The notes under the pieces: model-generated
Databases searched by the model: none
Told to the model about the DNA's origin: nothing
Seen by the model: the letters and a program-made list of their open reading frames with translations, nothing else
Position numbers and translations under genes: made by a program
Assembly: GCA_048267965.1 (NCBI GenBank)
Contig: JBLWWK010000003.1
Span: forward strand, 1 to 64,000
DNA: 64,000 nucleotides
Source: GCA-2705995 sp048267965
GTDB lineage: Bacteria; Bacteroidota; Bacteroidia; Flavobacteriales_G; Salibacteraceae
Reading direction: 5' to 3'
Part shown: positions 35,343 to 43,725 of the stretch, piece by piece
Position numbering within the stretch: the first letter of the stretch is position 1
Layout of the letters: every line of letters begins with the position of its first letter

Positions 35343-36148
35343 AAGTATTGATGATTGGTGCAGGGAACATGGGGTTGACCTTTGCAGAAGGTATGGTAAG
35401 TTCTCAGCATATTCAGAACAAAAACCTTTTTATTTACGATAAAGACGAGGCGGTAAAATCACTCTTGCGCAAAGATGATCGATTTATGGTTTTCGATAGT
35501 TTAGGGGAAGCCGTAAAAAGAGCGCACATCATTTTTGTGGCGGTAAAACCCTACCACTGCGAAGCTCTTTTCGAAGAAATGAAACCGAGTTTATTACCCG
35601 ATCAAATTTTAGTTTCTTTAATGGCAGGTGTAACCATCGACTTTATTAGCGAAGCTACAGGCCTAGCAAAAGTAGTACGCGCCATGCCCAATTTACCAGC
35701 AAAAGTAAGCAACGGAGTAACGGCATTTACCGAAACAAAAGCGGTTTCAAAAGTAGAGCAGGTGGCTATTCGTAATTTAATCGATAGCACCGGAACTACC
35801 ATTCACGTAGAAAACGAAGAGTACATAAATAAATCTACCGGAATTTCAGGTAGCGGCCCGGCCTACGTGTTTTATTTTATGGAAGCCATGATGCAAGCGG
35901 CTGAAAAGATGGGATTTTCATCGAACGATTCGCGCCTTCTTGTCGAAAATACGTTTGAAGGAGCCATTACTCTTTTTAAAGAAAATGATTTTAGCCCAAA
36001 AGCGTGGATGAACAAAGTAGCTTCAAAAGGCGGAACTACCGAAGCGGCCATAGAAAGCATGAAAGAAGACAACGTAAGCGAACTCATTAAAAAAGCGGCC
36101 TTTGCAGCATTTGAAAGAGCAGTAGAACTAGGAGAAGAAACCAACTAA
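35339..36148 (+). CDS. proC: pyrroline-5-carboxylate reductase
   Basis: A 269-residue enzyme reducing 1-pyrroline-5-carboxylate to L-proline with NAD(P)H. The dinucleotide fold is MKVLMIGAGNMGLTFAEGM, followed by VVRAMPNLPAKVSNG and the C-terminal signature GISGSGPAYVFYFMEAM (about residues 165-181) and KVASKGGTTEAAI (about 229-241). Length and motifs are standard. It supplies proline, the expected substrate of the adenylation enzyme at 49353-50798, but it is 14 kb away and a housekeeping gene, so no special link is claimed. Confidence 0.93.
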   Translation: MKVLMIGAGNMGLTFAEGMVSSQHIQNKNLFIYDKDEAVKSLLRKDDRFMVFDSLGEAVKRAHIIFVAVKPYHCEALFEEMKPSLLPDQILVSLMAGVTIDFISEATGLAKVVRAMPNLPAKVSNGVTAFTETKAVSKVEQVAIRNLIDSTGTTIHVENEEYINKSTGISGSGPAYVFYFMEAMMQAAEKMGFSSNDSRLLVENTFEGAITLFKENDFSPKAWMNKVASKGGTTEAAIESMKEDNVSELIKKAAFAAFERAVELGEETN

Positions 36149-36179
36149 AAAGCACAAAAAAACGAAATATGCTGGAGCC

Positions 36180-37328
36180 TTAGCGCTTCAGCAATTCGTG
36201 TAAATTCATTTTGAAAAGTTTTCTCGTGCTTACGATTACCATCAAAATACTGGTGAGTATCACTAGCAAGACGAAGGCTATTTCTTCTTTATAGAAGCCT
36301 AATTGAAGTTGAAAAGGCAAATTTTCAACCGAATTGAGAAAATGAAGTCCTAATCGACTCAGAAAAAATCCCACTAAGAGTGCCGGAAATACCATGCACC
36401 CGCATTCTACTAAAAACGAAACAATTAGTTGATAAACAGAAAACCCGTGTAAACGCAGAAGAGCCATTTCTTTTAATCGCGATTTCATGCGCAAATAAAT
36501 TTGCACCAAAAGAGAAGTAAACGATAAAAGAATAAGCGCATAACCCATCCACTTAAACAACTCACTGCCTGAGCCAATCAACTGGCTAATTCGTTCCATT
36601 TCGTAAGTCGGAACTGCGGCTTGGTAAGGCGTGTTTTGTGCAATACTTCTAGGCAATTGCATGAGCCCAAGTGCGTTGTGAAACTGAAGTTGAATGGCAG
36701 AAACTGCCTGATTTTCTGCGTTATGAGCGTTCCAATAGTATTCGGTAGCACAAAACAACAATCGATCGTTTACCGACTGCGAAGCATTTAAAATACCCAC
36801 AACTTCTAATTTTTGAGAGTGCTGAATGGCTTCCTTTCCAACACCGTGTTGGGTAGCAATTTTATCGCCCAATTGCAGGTTTAGCTGTTTAGCTGGGTAG
36901 GAACCAATTACTACCTCGTTTGAAGTGTCCAACCAACGACCGTTTTTCAATGTAAGTTGATGAATTTCAGGGTATACAGAATCGGTTCCTACTACTCTGA
37001 AACCTTTAAATTGATCGCCTGTTGAGACAGATGTGAGCCGTTTTACTAATCTGTTTTGGTTTAATTTTCGAGTTAACTCGAACGGAATAGTGCCGCTGGC
37101 TGGGTCGGCATGGAGTAGAGAAGAGAGCACCAGTTGCAAGCTGCCGCCTTTAGGGCCAATTACGCAATCTACATATTGTGTGTTGCTTTTTACTTGTTGC
37201 TGTAATTGTTTTTCTACACTAAAAACCAAGCTTAATAAACCAAAAGAAACGGCCAACAAGAGAATATTAAATCCTGTGGAAGCTTTCTGATGCCAAGCGT
37301 TTTTTATGCCAAGTTGAGCACTTTTCAC
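36180..37328 (-). CDS. ABC transporter permease, FtsX/MacB type
   Basis: A 382-residue permease with one N-terminal membrane helix, a large periplasmic domain (about residues 40-250, VIGPKGGSLQLVLSSLLH within it) and three C-terminal helices (about 260-370), the FtsX layout. It overlaps its ATPase gene by 4 bp. Transporters of this type export lipoproteins, peptides or act as mechanotransmitters; the cargo here is not indicated. Confidence 0.82.
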   Translation of the reverse strand: MKSAQLGIKNAWHQKASTGFNILLLAVSFGLLSLVFSVEKQLQQQVKSNTQYVDCVIGPKGGSLQLVLSSLLHADPASGTIPFELTRKLNQNRLVKRLTSVSTGDQFKGFRVVGTDSVYPEIHQLTLKNGRWLDTSNEVVIGSYPAKQLNLQLGDKIATQHGVGKEAIQHSQKLEVVGILNASQSVNDRLLFCATEYYWNAHNAENQAVSAIQLQFHNALGLMQLPRSIAQNTPYQAAVPTYEMERISQLIGSGSELFKWMGYALILLSFTSLLVQIYLRMKSRLKEMALLRLHGFSVYQLIVSFLVECGCMVFPALLVGFFLSRLGLHFLNSVENLPFQLQLGFYKEEIAFVLLVILTSILMVIVSTRKLFKMNLHELLKR

Positions 37329-37945
37329 AGTGTGATTTTTTGGCTAAACCGGTGTGCAATGCGTTGGTCGTGAGATACAATAACTAATTGAATGCCGTAT
37401 TGAGCGGCTAATTCGAAAAGCACCTCAATCACTTCAAAAGCATTTTGCTTATCGAGAGCGGCTGTAGGCTCGTCTGCAAAAAGTATTTTAGGTTTACGCA
37501 GTAGGGCAGCTAACAAACCAAAACGCTGTTGTTCACCACCGCTGAGTGCAGTTGGTTTCTTATCGATTAAAGAAAGTAAATTCCATCTTTCGAGTACTTT
37601 TTCAAGATCAAAGTAGGCAGAAGTTGTTGCTTGATTTTGAATAAGTTGAAAGTATTCTCGAAGACGCAATGAAGCCACAAAAGCGGGTGATTGAGGAGAA
37701 ATCCCTAAATATTGATTTCTAAATTTTTCTTTCTGGCGAGCTGGTAAATTAGAGAAAGAAGTGTTGAGCAACTCGATAGATCCAGAAGTGGGCGAGAGAA
37801 GCCCAGACAAAAGGTGGAGAAAAGTAGTTTTTCCACACCCAGAATTCCCTTGAATAAGTAGCGCATCGGTAGTTAATTCAATATCCGGGAAAGAGATTTT
37901 TTCTTCTCCCGGATACTGAAAAGTGAGTTGTTGAGTAGCAATCAA
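37325..37945 (-). CDS. ABC transporter ATP-binding protein, MacB/LolD-like
   Basis: A 206-residue ATPase. Walker A GNSGCGKTTFL (about residues 33-43), Q-loop ISPQSP, signature LSGGEQQRFGLLAALL, Walker B ILFADEPTAALD and the H-loop VIVSHD are all present. It overlaps both the permease downstream and the GreA-like gene upstream by 4 bp. Confidence 0.87.
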   Translation of the reverse strand: MIATQQLTFQYPGEEKISFPDIELTTDALLIQGNSGCGKTTFLHLLSGLLSPTSGSIELLNTSFSNLPARQKEKFRNQYLGISPQSPAFVASLRLREYFQLIQNQATTSAYFDLEKVLERWNLLSLIDKKPTALSGGEQQRFGLLAALLRKPKILFADEPTAALDKQNAFEVIEVLFELAAQYGIQLVIVSHDQRIAHRFSQKITL

Positions 37946-38394
37946 GCTAAATCTTCAATAACGTACTCAATGTTGTTAAAAGAGAATTTTTCTCCTTTTT
38001 TCTTTCCTTCCATTTCGCTGTAAATAGGCGCGTCTGTTGCCAATAAGAAGTATTTGGTTCCTTCAACCACTACAGGTTTTAGCGCTTTAGAGATAAAGAA
38101 ATTACCGCGGTTGGTAATAATTAAAGCTAGTTTTTCAACCTCGGTATGCGGGGTAGTAAATTTATAATTCTGCATGGTGTTGATGTTTTGGCGCACCATA
38201 TCTGCTTCTTCTCTTCTGATGGTAGCCAACTTTACAGATTCGCTTTCGTGACCTGCTTCTCCTGTTTCTAACTCCGGTAAATCATCATCGTCATGACCAC
38301 CAACATTGGCTTCGTCCATTAAATCTTTATACAATTCTTCTTGTACTTTAATGGCTTGGTCTGTGATAGCTTGTTTTATTTGTAATAAGTCCAT
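37942..38394 (-). CDS. GreA/GreB-like transcription factor-type protein
   Basis: A 150-residue protein. The N-terminal half is helical with an acidic loop (GGHDDDDLPELETG, about residues 32-45) between two helices, as at the tip of the Gre coiled coil. The C-terminal half (IITNRGNFFISKALKPVVVEG ... SPIY-like DAPIYSEMEGKKKGEKFSF ... YVIEDL) matches the FKBP-like Gre C-terminal fold. Gre factors bind RNA polymerase and stimulate RNA cleavage. This is a diverged short member, and its place upstream of an ABC transporter does not clarify its job. Confidence 0.6.
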   Translation of the reverse strand: MDLLQIKQAITDQAIKVQEELYKDLMDEANVGGHDDDDLPELETGEAGHESESVKLATIRREEADMVRQNINTMQNYKFTTPHTEVEKLALIITNRGNFFISKALKPVVVEGTKYFLLATDAPIYSEMEGKKKGEKFSFNNIEYVIEDLA

Positions 38395-38456
38395 GTTCTT
38401 TCGCTTTGAAACAAAAAAATAAAATTGCCCGATAATTCAAAAGCTAATTAGCTCGA

Positions 38457-40235
38457 TTACGGACGATTTTGGTTAATATATTGTTGTAATTCTTTTCCTG
38501 CTTTGTTTTGCGGATCAATTGTAAGCAAAACTCGAAGTTGATTCTCTGCTTGATCGTACTTGTTAAGCAAGATAGAAACTCTTGCTGAATTAAACAGTGA
38601 AGGCACGTGATTAGGCGCTAAATCGAGGTAATTATAAAACATGCCTTCGGCAATTTCTAACCGATTTAGTCGCATGGCAGTAACGCCTAAATTATACTTT
38701 GCTTCGAGATAATCTGCGTTTAATAGTACAGCTTTTTGGTATAAATCGAATGCTTTTTCGTTCTGATTGCGTTTAGTTGCAATGGTTCCTAAATTGTTAT
38801 AGGCTGGCGCATATTCTGGGTTTAAATCGATGGCTTTTTGCAGCCAACTTTCTGCCAATTTTAATTGATTCTTTTTTAAGTAGTAGGAACCCAAATTGTA
38901 CGCTGCTTCGTAATTCGGTTTTAACGAAAAACTTTTTTCTAATAATAATTTGTTTTGCGAAGCATTATTTTGCGCTTGGTAATAGCTGGCTAAACCCACG
39001 TAGGCGCGAGCATTTTCTGGTTCTTTTTCTATAATATCGGTCCAGAAGTTATAATGATTCTCCCACACTTTGTTGCGTTGAAAAGTAAAGAGAGAAAACA
39101 AAATTACCAGCCCACTTGCCACACCCATACTTACTTTTTGAGGCCATTTGCTGTGGCTTAAAACTTCTAACAAAACCCAACAGAAACCCACCAAAGGCAA
39201 ATACATTCTGTGTTCAAAGTACACATCTACAATTGGGAGCACACCACTTTCTACCGAGAGGGCTGCATACATCCAGAAAACACCAAGAGCAGCCAATGGC
39301 CATCGATGGCGATACATAAATGCACCAATCAAAAACACTAAATGCATAAAAAGAGCCACTATTTCTTGTAAACCCCAATGGTGAGAAACTTCAAAAGCAG
39401 AAAAGGCCACTTGCTTTGCAGGATAAATCAATAAGAGAAAGTAATTCCATATTACACGCGTTTGCGTCATGCCGTATTCCAACGGAGTGTATTCAGCATC
39501 TATGGGGAGTTGTCCGCTTAGTAAAATGGCCATACCCAATAAGAGTACAAAAGCGGTTCCTACCGTTAAAAAAATAAGTTTCTTTTTGTTGTTTTTAGGA
39601 GTGAAAACAAACAATTCGAGCACAATAAAAGTAAGCGGTAACGAGGCTATGTTTTGCTTAGAGAGCAGGCCTAAACCTAGCCAAAGTGCGATGAGAAACC
39701 ACCGAACGATAGTCGATTTTATCGATGTATTTTCACTCATTCGCCAACGTAAAAATTGAAGCGTAGCCAATAAATAGAACAAAGCCGAAAGCTCTGTCAT
39801 GCGCTGCACAATGTAGCTAACAGCTGCTGTCTGTAGCGGATGCAATGCAAAAATGGCTGCAGAAAATAACGACCACCAAAACACCTTAAGTTGAGGTTTT
39901 AATTGCTTTAAAATCAATTGTGTAAGCCGAAAAACTAATGCCGAGTTAATGAGGTGTATGCAGAAATTGACTACATGGTATCCCCAAGGCGAAAGCTGCC
40001 CAAACCGATAATTGAAAAAGAAGGTGAGCAAAGCAAACGGGCGTTCATGAATTTGAAACCAAAAAGCGGTTTTAAACAGTTTAAAACGATGCACATCTCT
40101 ATTGTTGACAATAGAAGAATAATCATCGAGCTGAAAAAGTCCGTTAAACGATGGTAAGTAAGTGAGATAAGTAAGCGCCAGAAGTAGCAGAACTACAGCG
40201 GCCCTTTGGAAACGTTTCTCTTGAAGCATTCTCAT
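38457..40235 (-). CDS. multi-pass membrane protein with TPR tail, TMTC-like
   Basis: A 592-residue protein. About ten hydrophobic helices fill residues 10-390. The first loop has FQLDDYSSIVNN, the acidic pair typical of GT-C-fold glycosyltransferases, as in PMT and TMTC enzymes. Four or more TPR repeats follow (YVGLASYYQAQNN, YNLGSYYLKKNQLKLAESW, NNLGTIATKRNQNEKAFDLY, YNLGVTAMRLNRLEIAEGMF). Related proteins transfer mannose to secreted proteins; the activity here is inferred from fold only. It diverges from the polysaccharide exporter genes across 95 bp. Start could be 40235 or 40229. Confidence 0.72.
   Translation of the reverse strand: MRMLQEKRFQRAAVVLLLLALTYLTYLPSFNGLFQLDDYSSIVNNRDVHRFKLFKTAFWFQIHERPFALLTFFFNYRFGQLSPWGYHVVNFCIHLINSALVFRLTQLILKQLKPQLKVFWWSLFSAAIFALHPLQTAAVSYIVQRMTELSALFYLLATLQFLRWRMSENTSIKSTIVRWFLIALWLGLGLLSKQNIASLPLTFIVLELFVFTPKNNKKKLIFLTVGTAFVLLLGMAILLSGQLPIDAEYTPLEYGMTQTRVIWNYFLLLIYPAKQVAFSAFEVSHHWGLQEIVALFMHLVFLIGAFMYRHRWPLAALGVFWMYAALSVESGVLPIVDVYFEHRMYLPLVGFCWVLLEVLSHSKWPQKVSMGVASGLVILFSLFTFQRNKVWENHYNFWTDIIEKEPENARAYVGLASYYQAQNNASQNKLLLEKSFSLKPNYEAAYNLGSYYLKKNQLKLAESWLQKAIDLNPEYAPAYNNLGTIATKRNQNEKAFDLYQKAVLLNADYLEAKYNLGVTAMRLNRLEIAEGMFYNYLDLAPNHVPSLFNSARVSILLNKYDQAENQLRVLLTIDPQNKAGKELQQYINQNRP
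39554..39565. repeat. GGTAGGAACC-family motif, perfect 12-mer, in TMTC-like gene
   Basis: CGGTTCCTACCG; in the minus-strand gene it reads Val-Gly-Thr inside a membrane helix (TVGTAFVLLL). Confidence 0.8.
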
Positions 40236-40330
40236 TATTTAGTAACGTAAAGACTAAAATAGATGAAAAATTATCGAATTCACTTAAATAGACTTAATAG
40301 AAACAGTTTTTGATGTAAGTTAGTCAAAAG

Positions 40331-41170
40331 ATGCCTAAAATAGATTCTATAGCTACTTCATCAGCCGAGTTTCGGTGGTTTTGGCCTTCCTTTTTGAGGG
40401 AGTTAAAAACGCATCGTTTTTTGCTTTATCAACTGGTTAAGGTCAATTTTTTAGAAGAGTTTAAAAAATCGAGATTGGGCGTTTTTAAATCGGCTATTGC
40501 GCCCGTTTTAGGAACCTTAATTTGGCTGGTGTTTAACGAGGTAGGCTTGTTTAACCCAGGAGAAACTTCAGTGCCTTACGCTGCTTATGTAATTTTAAGC
40601 ATGGGTATTTTTACGGCCTTTATCAACTTTGTAGAACACACGGCAGATACGCTAAAATACCATCAGAATTTACTGATAGAGAATAAGTTGCCTTTTTCGG
40701 TGCTCTATACTCAAAAAATAATTCACGCCATGCTGCATTACAGCATTCCGCTGGTGTCAACGCTATTCATTTTATTATTGGTAAATGTTCGTTTGCACGT
40801 GGCTGGTTGGTTGTTGCCGTTGCTTTTGGTTCCTACTTTTTTTCTAGGAATTGGTGTGGGTATGTGGTTAAGTGTTTTCCAAATTGTACAAATCGATCTA
40901 TTTACTACTGCCAAAAGGGGGGTTCAGGCTCTCGTTTTTGTTACGCCTGTATTATATGCTAAAGAAGTTGAAAATGCGTGGTTACAGTGTGTAATTGATT
41001 ACAATCCGCTTACTTATTTGGTAAGTTTACCTCGAGATTTATTAACGGTAGGAACCGTTGATTACTGGAATGAGTATGCGTGGAGTTCGTTGTTTGCCAC
41101 CGTTTTTTTTCTAATTTCTTTTCGTTCGGTAGTGAAAAACGCTAAAAAAATTACAGAGAAAATGTATTGA
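40331..41170 (+). CDS. polysaccharide ABC exporter, permease (Wzm-like)
   Basis: A 279-residue ABC-2-type permease with six membrane helices. The amphipathic start (LLYQLVKVNFLEEFKKSRLGV) before the first helix and the late motif VLYAKEVENAWLQCVIDYNPLTYLV are typical of Wzm/TagG-type exporters. Paired with the next gene, overlapping by 4 bp, it exports undecaprenyl-linked O-antigen or another polysaccharide across the inner membrane. It starts the plus-strand run of surface-polysaccharide genes 40331-46915. Confidence 0.83.
   Translation: MPKIDSIATSSAEFRWFWPSFLRELKTHRFLLYQLVKVNFLEEFKKSRLGVFKSAIAPVLGTLIWLVFNEVGLFNPGETSVPYAAYVILSMGIFTAFINFVEHTADTLKYHQNLLIENKLPFSVLYTQKIIHAMLHYSIPLVSTLFILLLVNVRLHVAGWLLPLLLVPTFFLGIGVGMWLSVFQIVQIDLFTTAKRGVQALVFVTPVLYAKEVENAWLQCVIDYNPLTYLVSLPRDLLTVGTVDYWNEYAWSSLFATVFFLISFRSVVKNAKKITEKMY
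41046..41057. repeat. GGTAGGAACC-family motif, perfect 12-mer with longer stem
   Basis: CGGTAGGAACCG inside AACGGT-AGGA-ACCGTT, a 6-bp inverted repeat around AGGA. Read in frame as Thr-Val-Gly-Thr-Val in the permease. Confidence 0.8.
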
Positions 41171-42399
41171 TGAATCAATCACAAAACCATACCGATACAC
41201 TGTTAGAAGTAGAAAATGTTTCTAAAAAGTTTGTTGCTCAATTAAAGCGAAGCATGCAATTAGGAATGAGTGATTTTCTAGGGTCGGTTATGGGCAAAAA
41301 AATCGATTCAACTCGATTGCGAAAAGACGAGTTCTGGGCGGTGAAAAACGTTTCTTTTCAAGTAAAACGGGGCGATAGATTGGGGGTTTTAGGTTTAAAC
41401 GGAGCTGGAAAAACTACCCTTATGAAAATGCTCTGTGGTATTTATTGTTCAGATGAAGGAACCATCACTTCTTTCGGAAAAATAATGCCGTTATTTGCCG
41501 TTACAGCAGGCATGAATCCGCTCTTTACGGGAAGAGAAAACATCTATTTGAAAGCGGCTGTTTTTGGGATGTCGAAAGCAGAAGTGAACCAAAAGTTAGA
41601 TGCAATTATTGACTTTGCAGAGCTAGCCGCACACATCGATTCGCCTTTCGGAACCTATTCTTCTGGCATGAAAGCACGCTTGGCTTTTGCTATTGCTATT
41701 CACGCTCAATTCGATATTTTAATTATTGACGAAGGCTTGGCTGTAGGCGATTTAAGTTTTAGAACCAAGGCCTACAAACGGTTAGATGAGATTAGCCAAT
41801 CGATAGCAACCATTTCTGTAGCCCACAATCCCAATATTTTGGCAAGAGTGAGCAACCGAATTATGGTAATGAACCAAGGAGAAATTATTCACGAAAGCCA
41901 CCAAGTTGGCGAAGCCATCGATTTTTATTACGACAAGTTTTTGACACAGAAAACCACCTCAGAAATAACAGACAACATAAAACCAGCTCAAGGTGAAATT
42001 CTTCGAAAAGTAGAACTGCTCTGCGATAGAAAAGAAGAGGTGGCGTTGTTAAAACAAGGGCAGCCACTAACCATTCAATTTACTATAAACACCAATAAAT
42101 TGCCCAACAAAGCGCAATTGGTAGTGCATTTTCATACTGCCGAACGAGAGCCCTTGGCAATTGCAGAATCTAAGTTAACCTCGTTTTTTCTTGAAGCACA
42201 ACAAGGCGAAATCGTATGCAAAGCGCAATTTGCTAGCATTCAATTTAAACCCGGAATTTACACCTTGCATGTGGCGGTAAACAGAGGCGAACACTTCGAA
42301 ATTTACGAGAAGTTAAACCACGTAGATCAACTTCAGATTATTGGTGACTTTAGAAGTCATGCTCCTCTACAATTATTACCTGAATGGATTTTAGAATGA
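41167..42399 (+). CDS. polysaccharide ABC exporter, ATPase with glycan-binding tail (Wzt-like)
   Basis: A 410-residue protein. The ATPase (about residues 1-250) has Walker A GLNGAGKTTLMK, the signature FGTYSSGMKARLAFA, Walker B ILIIDEGLAVGD and SVAHN as H-loop. The C-terminal 150 residues (VELLCDRKEEVALLKQGQPL ... FKPGIYTLHVAVNRGEH) form a beta-sandwich like the Wzt C-terminal domain, which recognises the modified chain end before export. This matters because it implies that a terminal modification, possibly sulfate, is read before export. It overlaps the upstream permease gene by 4 bp and the following sulfotransferase gene by 4 bp. Confidence 0.86.
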   Translation: MMNQSQNHTDTLLEVENVSKKFVAQLKRSMQLGMSDFLGSVMGKKIDSTRLRKDEFWAVKNVSFQVKRGDRLGVLGLNGAGKTTLMKMLCGIYCSDEGTITSFGKIMPLFAVTAGMNPLFTGRENIYLKAAVFGMSKAEVNQKLDAIIDFAELAAHIDSPFGTYSSGMKARLAFAIAIHAQFDILIIDEGLAVGDLSFRTKAYKRLDEISQSIATISVAHNPNILARVSNRIMVMNQGEIIHESHQVGEAIDFYYDKFLTQKTTSEITDNIKPAQGEILRKVELLCDRKEEVALLKQGQPLTIQFTINTNKLPNKAQLVVHFHTAEREPLAIAESKLTSFFLEAQQGEIVCKAQFASIQFKPGIYTLHVAVNRGEHFEIYEKLNHVDQLQIIGDFRSHAPLQLLPEWILE

Positions 42400-43091
42400 T
42401 TTTTAGTTCAGATCAACGCATTAAAAACAATGTCGAGTTGGTTTCGTTGCACATTCCCAAAACGGCAGGAACCAGTTTTCGAAATAGCTTAAAAGAGATT
42501 TACGGAAATGAGCAGGCCGTTCGGTTCGATATTAACCAACGAACGCGAATTGTAAAAATTGAAGAACACGATTTTGAAGCCAAAAAATTACCCAAAGCCA
42601 TTAAGGTCATTCACGGTCATTTTCATCTCGATCACGTTTTTGAGCAATTAAAACTCGAAAAAGAAACGCCCATTATCACTTGGATGCGAGATCCGGTTCA
42701 ACGGGTAATTTCAAATTATTTTTACCTCGAAAAACGGTTAATAGAAGAGTTAAACGAAGAGCAAAAAGGACTCAATATTCTCGAAAAGATGCAAAAGAGC
42801 CTTATTGAGTATGCACGAACCGAAATCAACCAAAACGTTCAAGCAAGGTATTTGGCTGGTTTTCCGTTAGAAAGGTTACAGTTTGTGGGCATTGTAGAGC
42901 ATTACAATTCAGAACTACAGCGCTTGCAAAAAATAATGAACTGGCCAGAAATAGCCATTCACAAAGTGAACGTTACGGGAACTCGAAAGCATGAAATACC
43001 GCAAGAATGGGAGCGCGAAATAAGAGAACTTAATGCGTTAGACGATGCGCTGTATCAGCAAGCAGTAAAGTTGAGAGAAAAGCAGTTGTAA
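42396..43091 (+). CDS. sulfotransferase family protein (carbohydrate type)
   Basis: A 231-residue Sulfotransfer_2-like enzyme. The 5'-phosphosulfate loop is SLHIPKTAGTSFRNSL, and the 3'-phosphate-binding motif is ITWMRDPVQRVISNYFYL. HGHFHLDHVF lies between them, with a histidine pattern usual in this family. It transfers sulfate from PAPS to a sugar hydroxyl; PAPS synthesis genes are not in the window. The start at 42396 overlaps the Wzt stop (ATGA); an earlier start at 42384 is possible. It is followed after 1 bp by a second sulfotransferase. Confidence 0.82.
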   Translation: MIFSSDQRIKNNVELVSLHIPKTAGTSFRNSLKEIYGNEQAVRFDINQRTRIVKIEEHDFEAKKLPKAIKVIHGHFHLDHVFEQLKLEKETPIITWMRDPVQRVISNYFYLEKRLIEELNEEQKGLNILEKMQKSLIEYARTEINQNVQARYLAGFPLERLQFVGIVEHYNSELQRLQKIMNWPEIAIHKVNVTGTRKHEIPQEWEREIRELNALDDALYQQAVKLREKQL

Positions 43092-43092
43092 G

Positions 43093-43725
43093 ATGAAAAT
43101 AGTCTCTATTCATATTCCGAAAACGGCAGGAACCACTTTTTACGATTGGTTGTGCTTTCACTTTAACGATGTATCGATTAACCTTAAAAGAGATTTAGTT
43201 CGGTTAGATGCGTTTTCGGGCATTTTACACCACGAAGTTGTGCATGGCCATATCCGATTTTTAGAAATTGCCCCTTACTTACAAGGCAACGAAAAACTTA
43301 TTACTTGGGTAAGAAATCCGGTAGATCGGGTAATTAGTAATTACTGTTTCTTTAAGAAAACCATTTCCGACTCTAGTCATCAAAACCCGAAAGTTTACCA
43401 AGAAAACAAACACCGAAAAAACGAAACGCTTCTTGAGTATGCGCAAAAACCAGAAACGCAGAATCAAATGAGCAAGTACTTAGAAGGAACCGATTTAAAT
43501 CAATTTTTCTTTATCGGTTTATTTGAAGATTTTCATTCTGAATTGAACCAACTTACCCACTTGCTGAATTTGTCTTCTTCTGAGTTGTATTCGGTTCCTA
43601 CCGCTAATAAAAATAACCAGAATAGAGTGTATGTTTCTGATGATGAGCGAACTGAAATAGCGAGTTTAAATGAAAAAGACGTGAAACTGTATGCTCAAGT
43701 TCAAGCAATAAAATCAAAGGTATGA
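43093..43725 (+). CDS. sulfotransferase family protein (carbohydrate type), second copy
   Basis: A 210-residue relative of the preceding protein. The PAPS motif is SIHIPKTAGTTFYDWL, the 3'-phosphate motif LITWVRNPVDRVISNYCFF, and VVHGHIRF the middle motif. The pair shares only the fold motifs and the FVGI/FIGLFE block, so they are old paralogues probably acting on different sugar positions. The stop overlaps the start of the fusion gene at 43722 by 4 bp. Confidence 0.82.
   Translation: MKIVSIHIPKTAGTTFYDWLCFHFNDVSINLKRDLVRLDAFSGILHHEVVHGHIRFLEIAPYLQGNEKLITWVRNPVDRVISNYCFFKKTISDSSHQNPKVYQENKHRKNETLLEYAQKPETQNQMSKYLEGTDLNQFFFIGLFEDFHSELNQLTHLLNLSSSELYSVPTANKNNQNRVYVSDDERTEIASLNEKDVKLYAQVQAIKSKV
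43592..43603. repeat. GGTAGGAACC-family motif, perfect 12-mer, in sulfotransferase gene
   Basis: CGGTTCCTACCG read in frame as Ser-Val-Pro-Thr-Ala. Confidence 0.8.

Noticed and set aside
35339..36148. proC as part of the pyrrole system
   Set aside because: It makes proline, but it is an ordinary housekeeping gene 14 kb away on the other side of unrelated operons.
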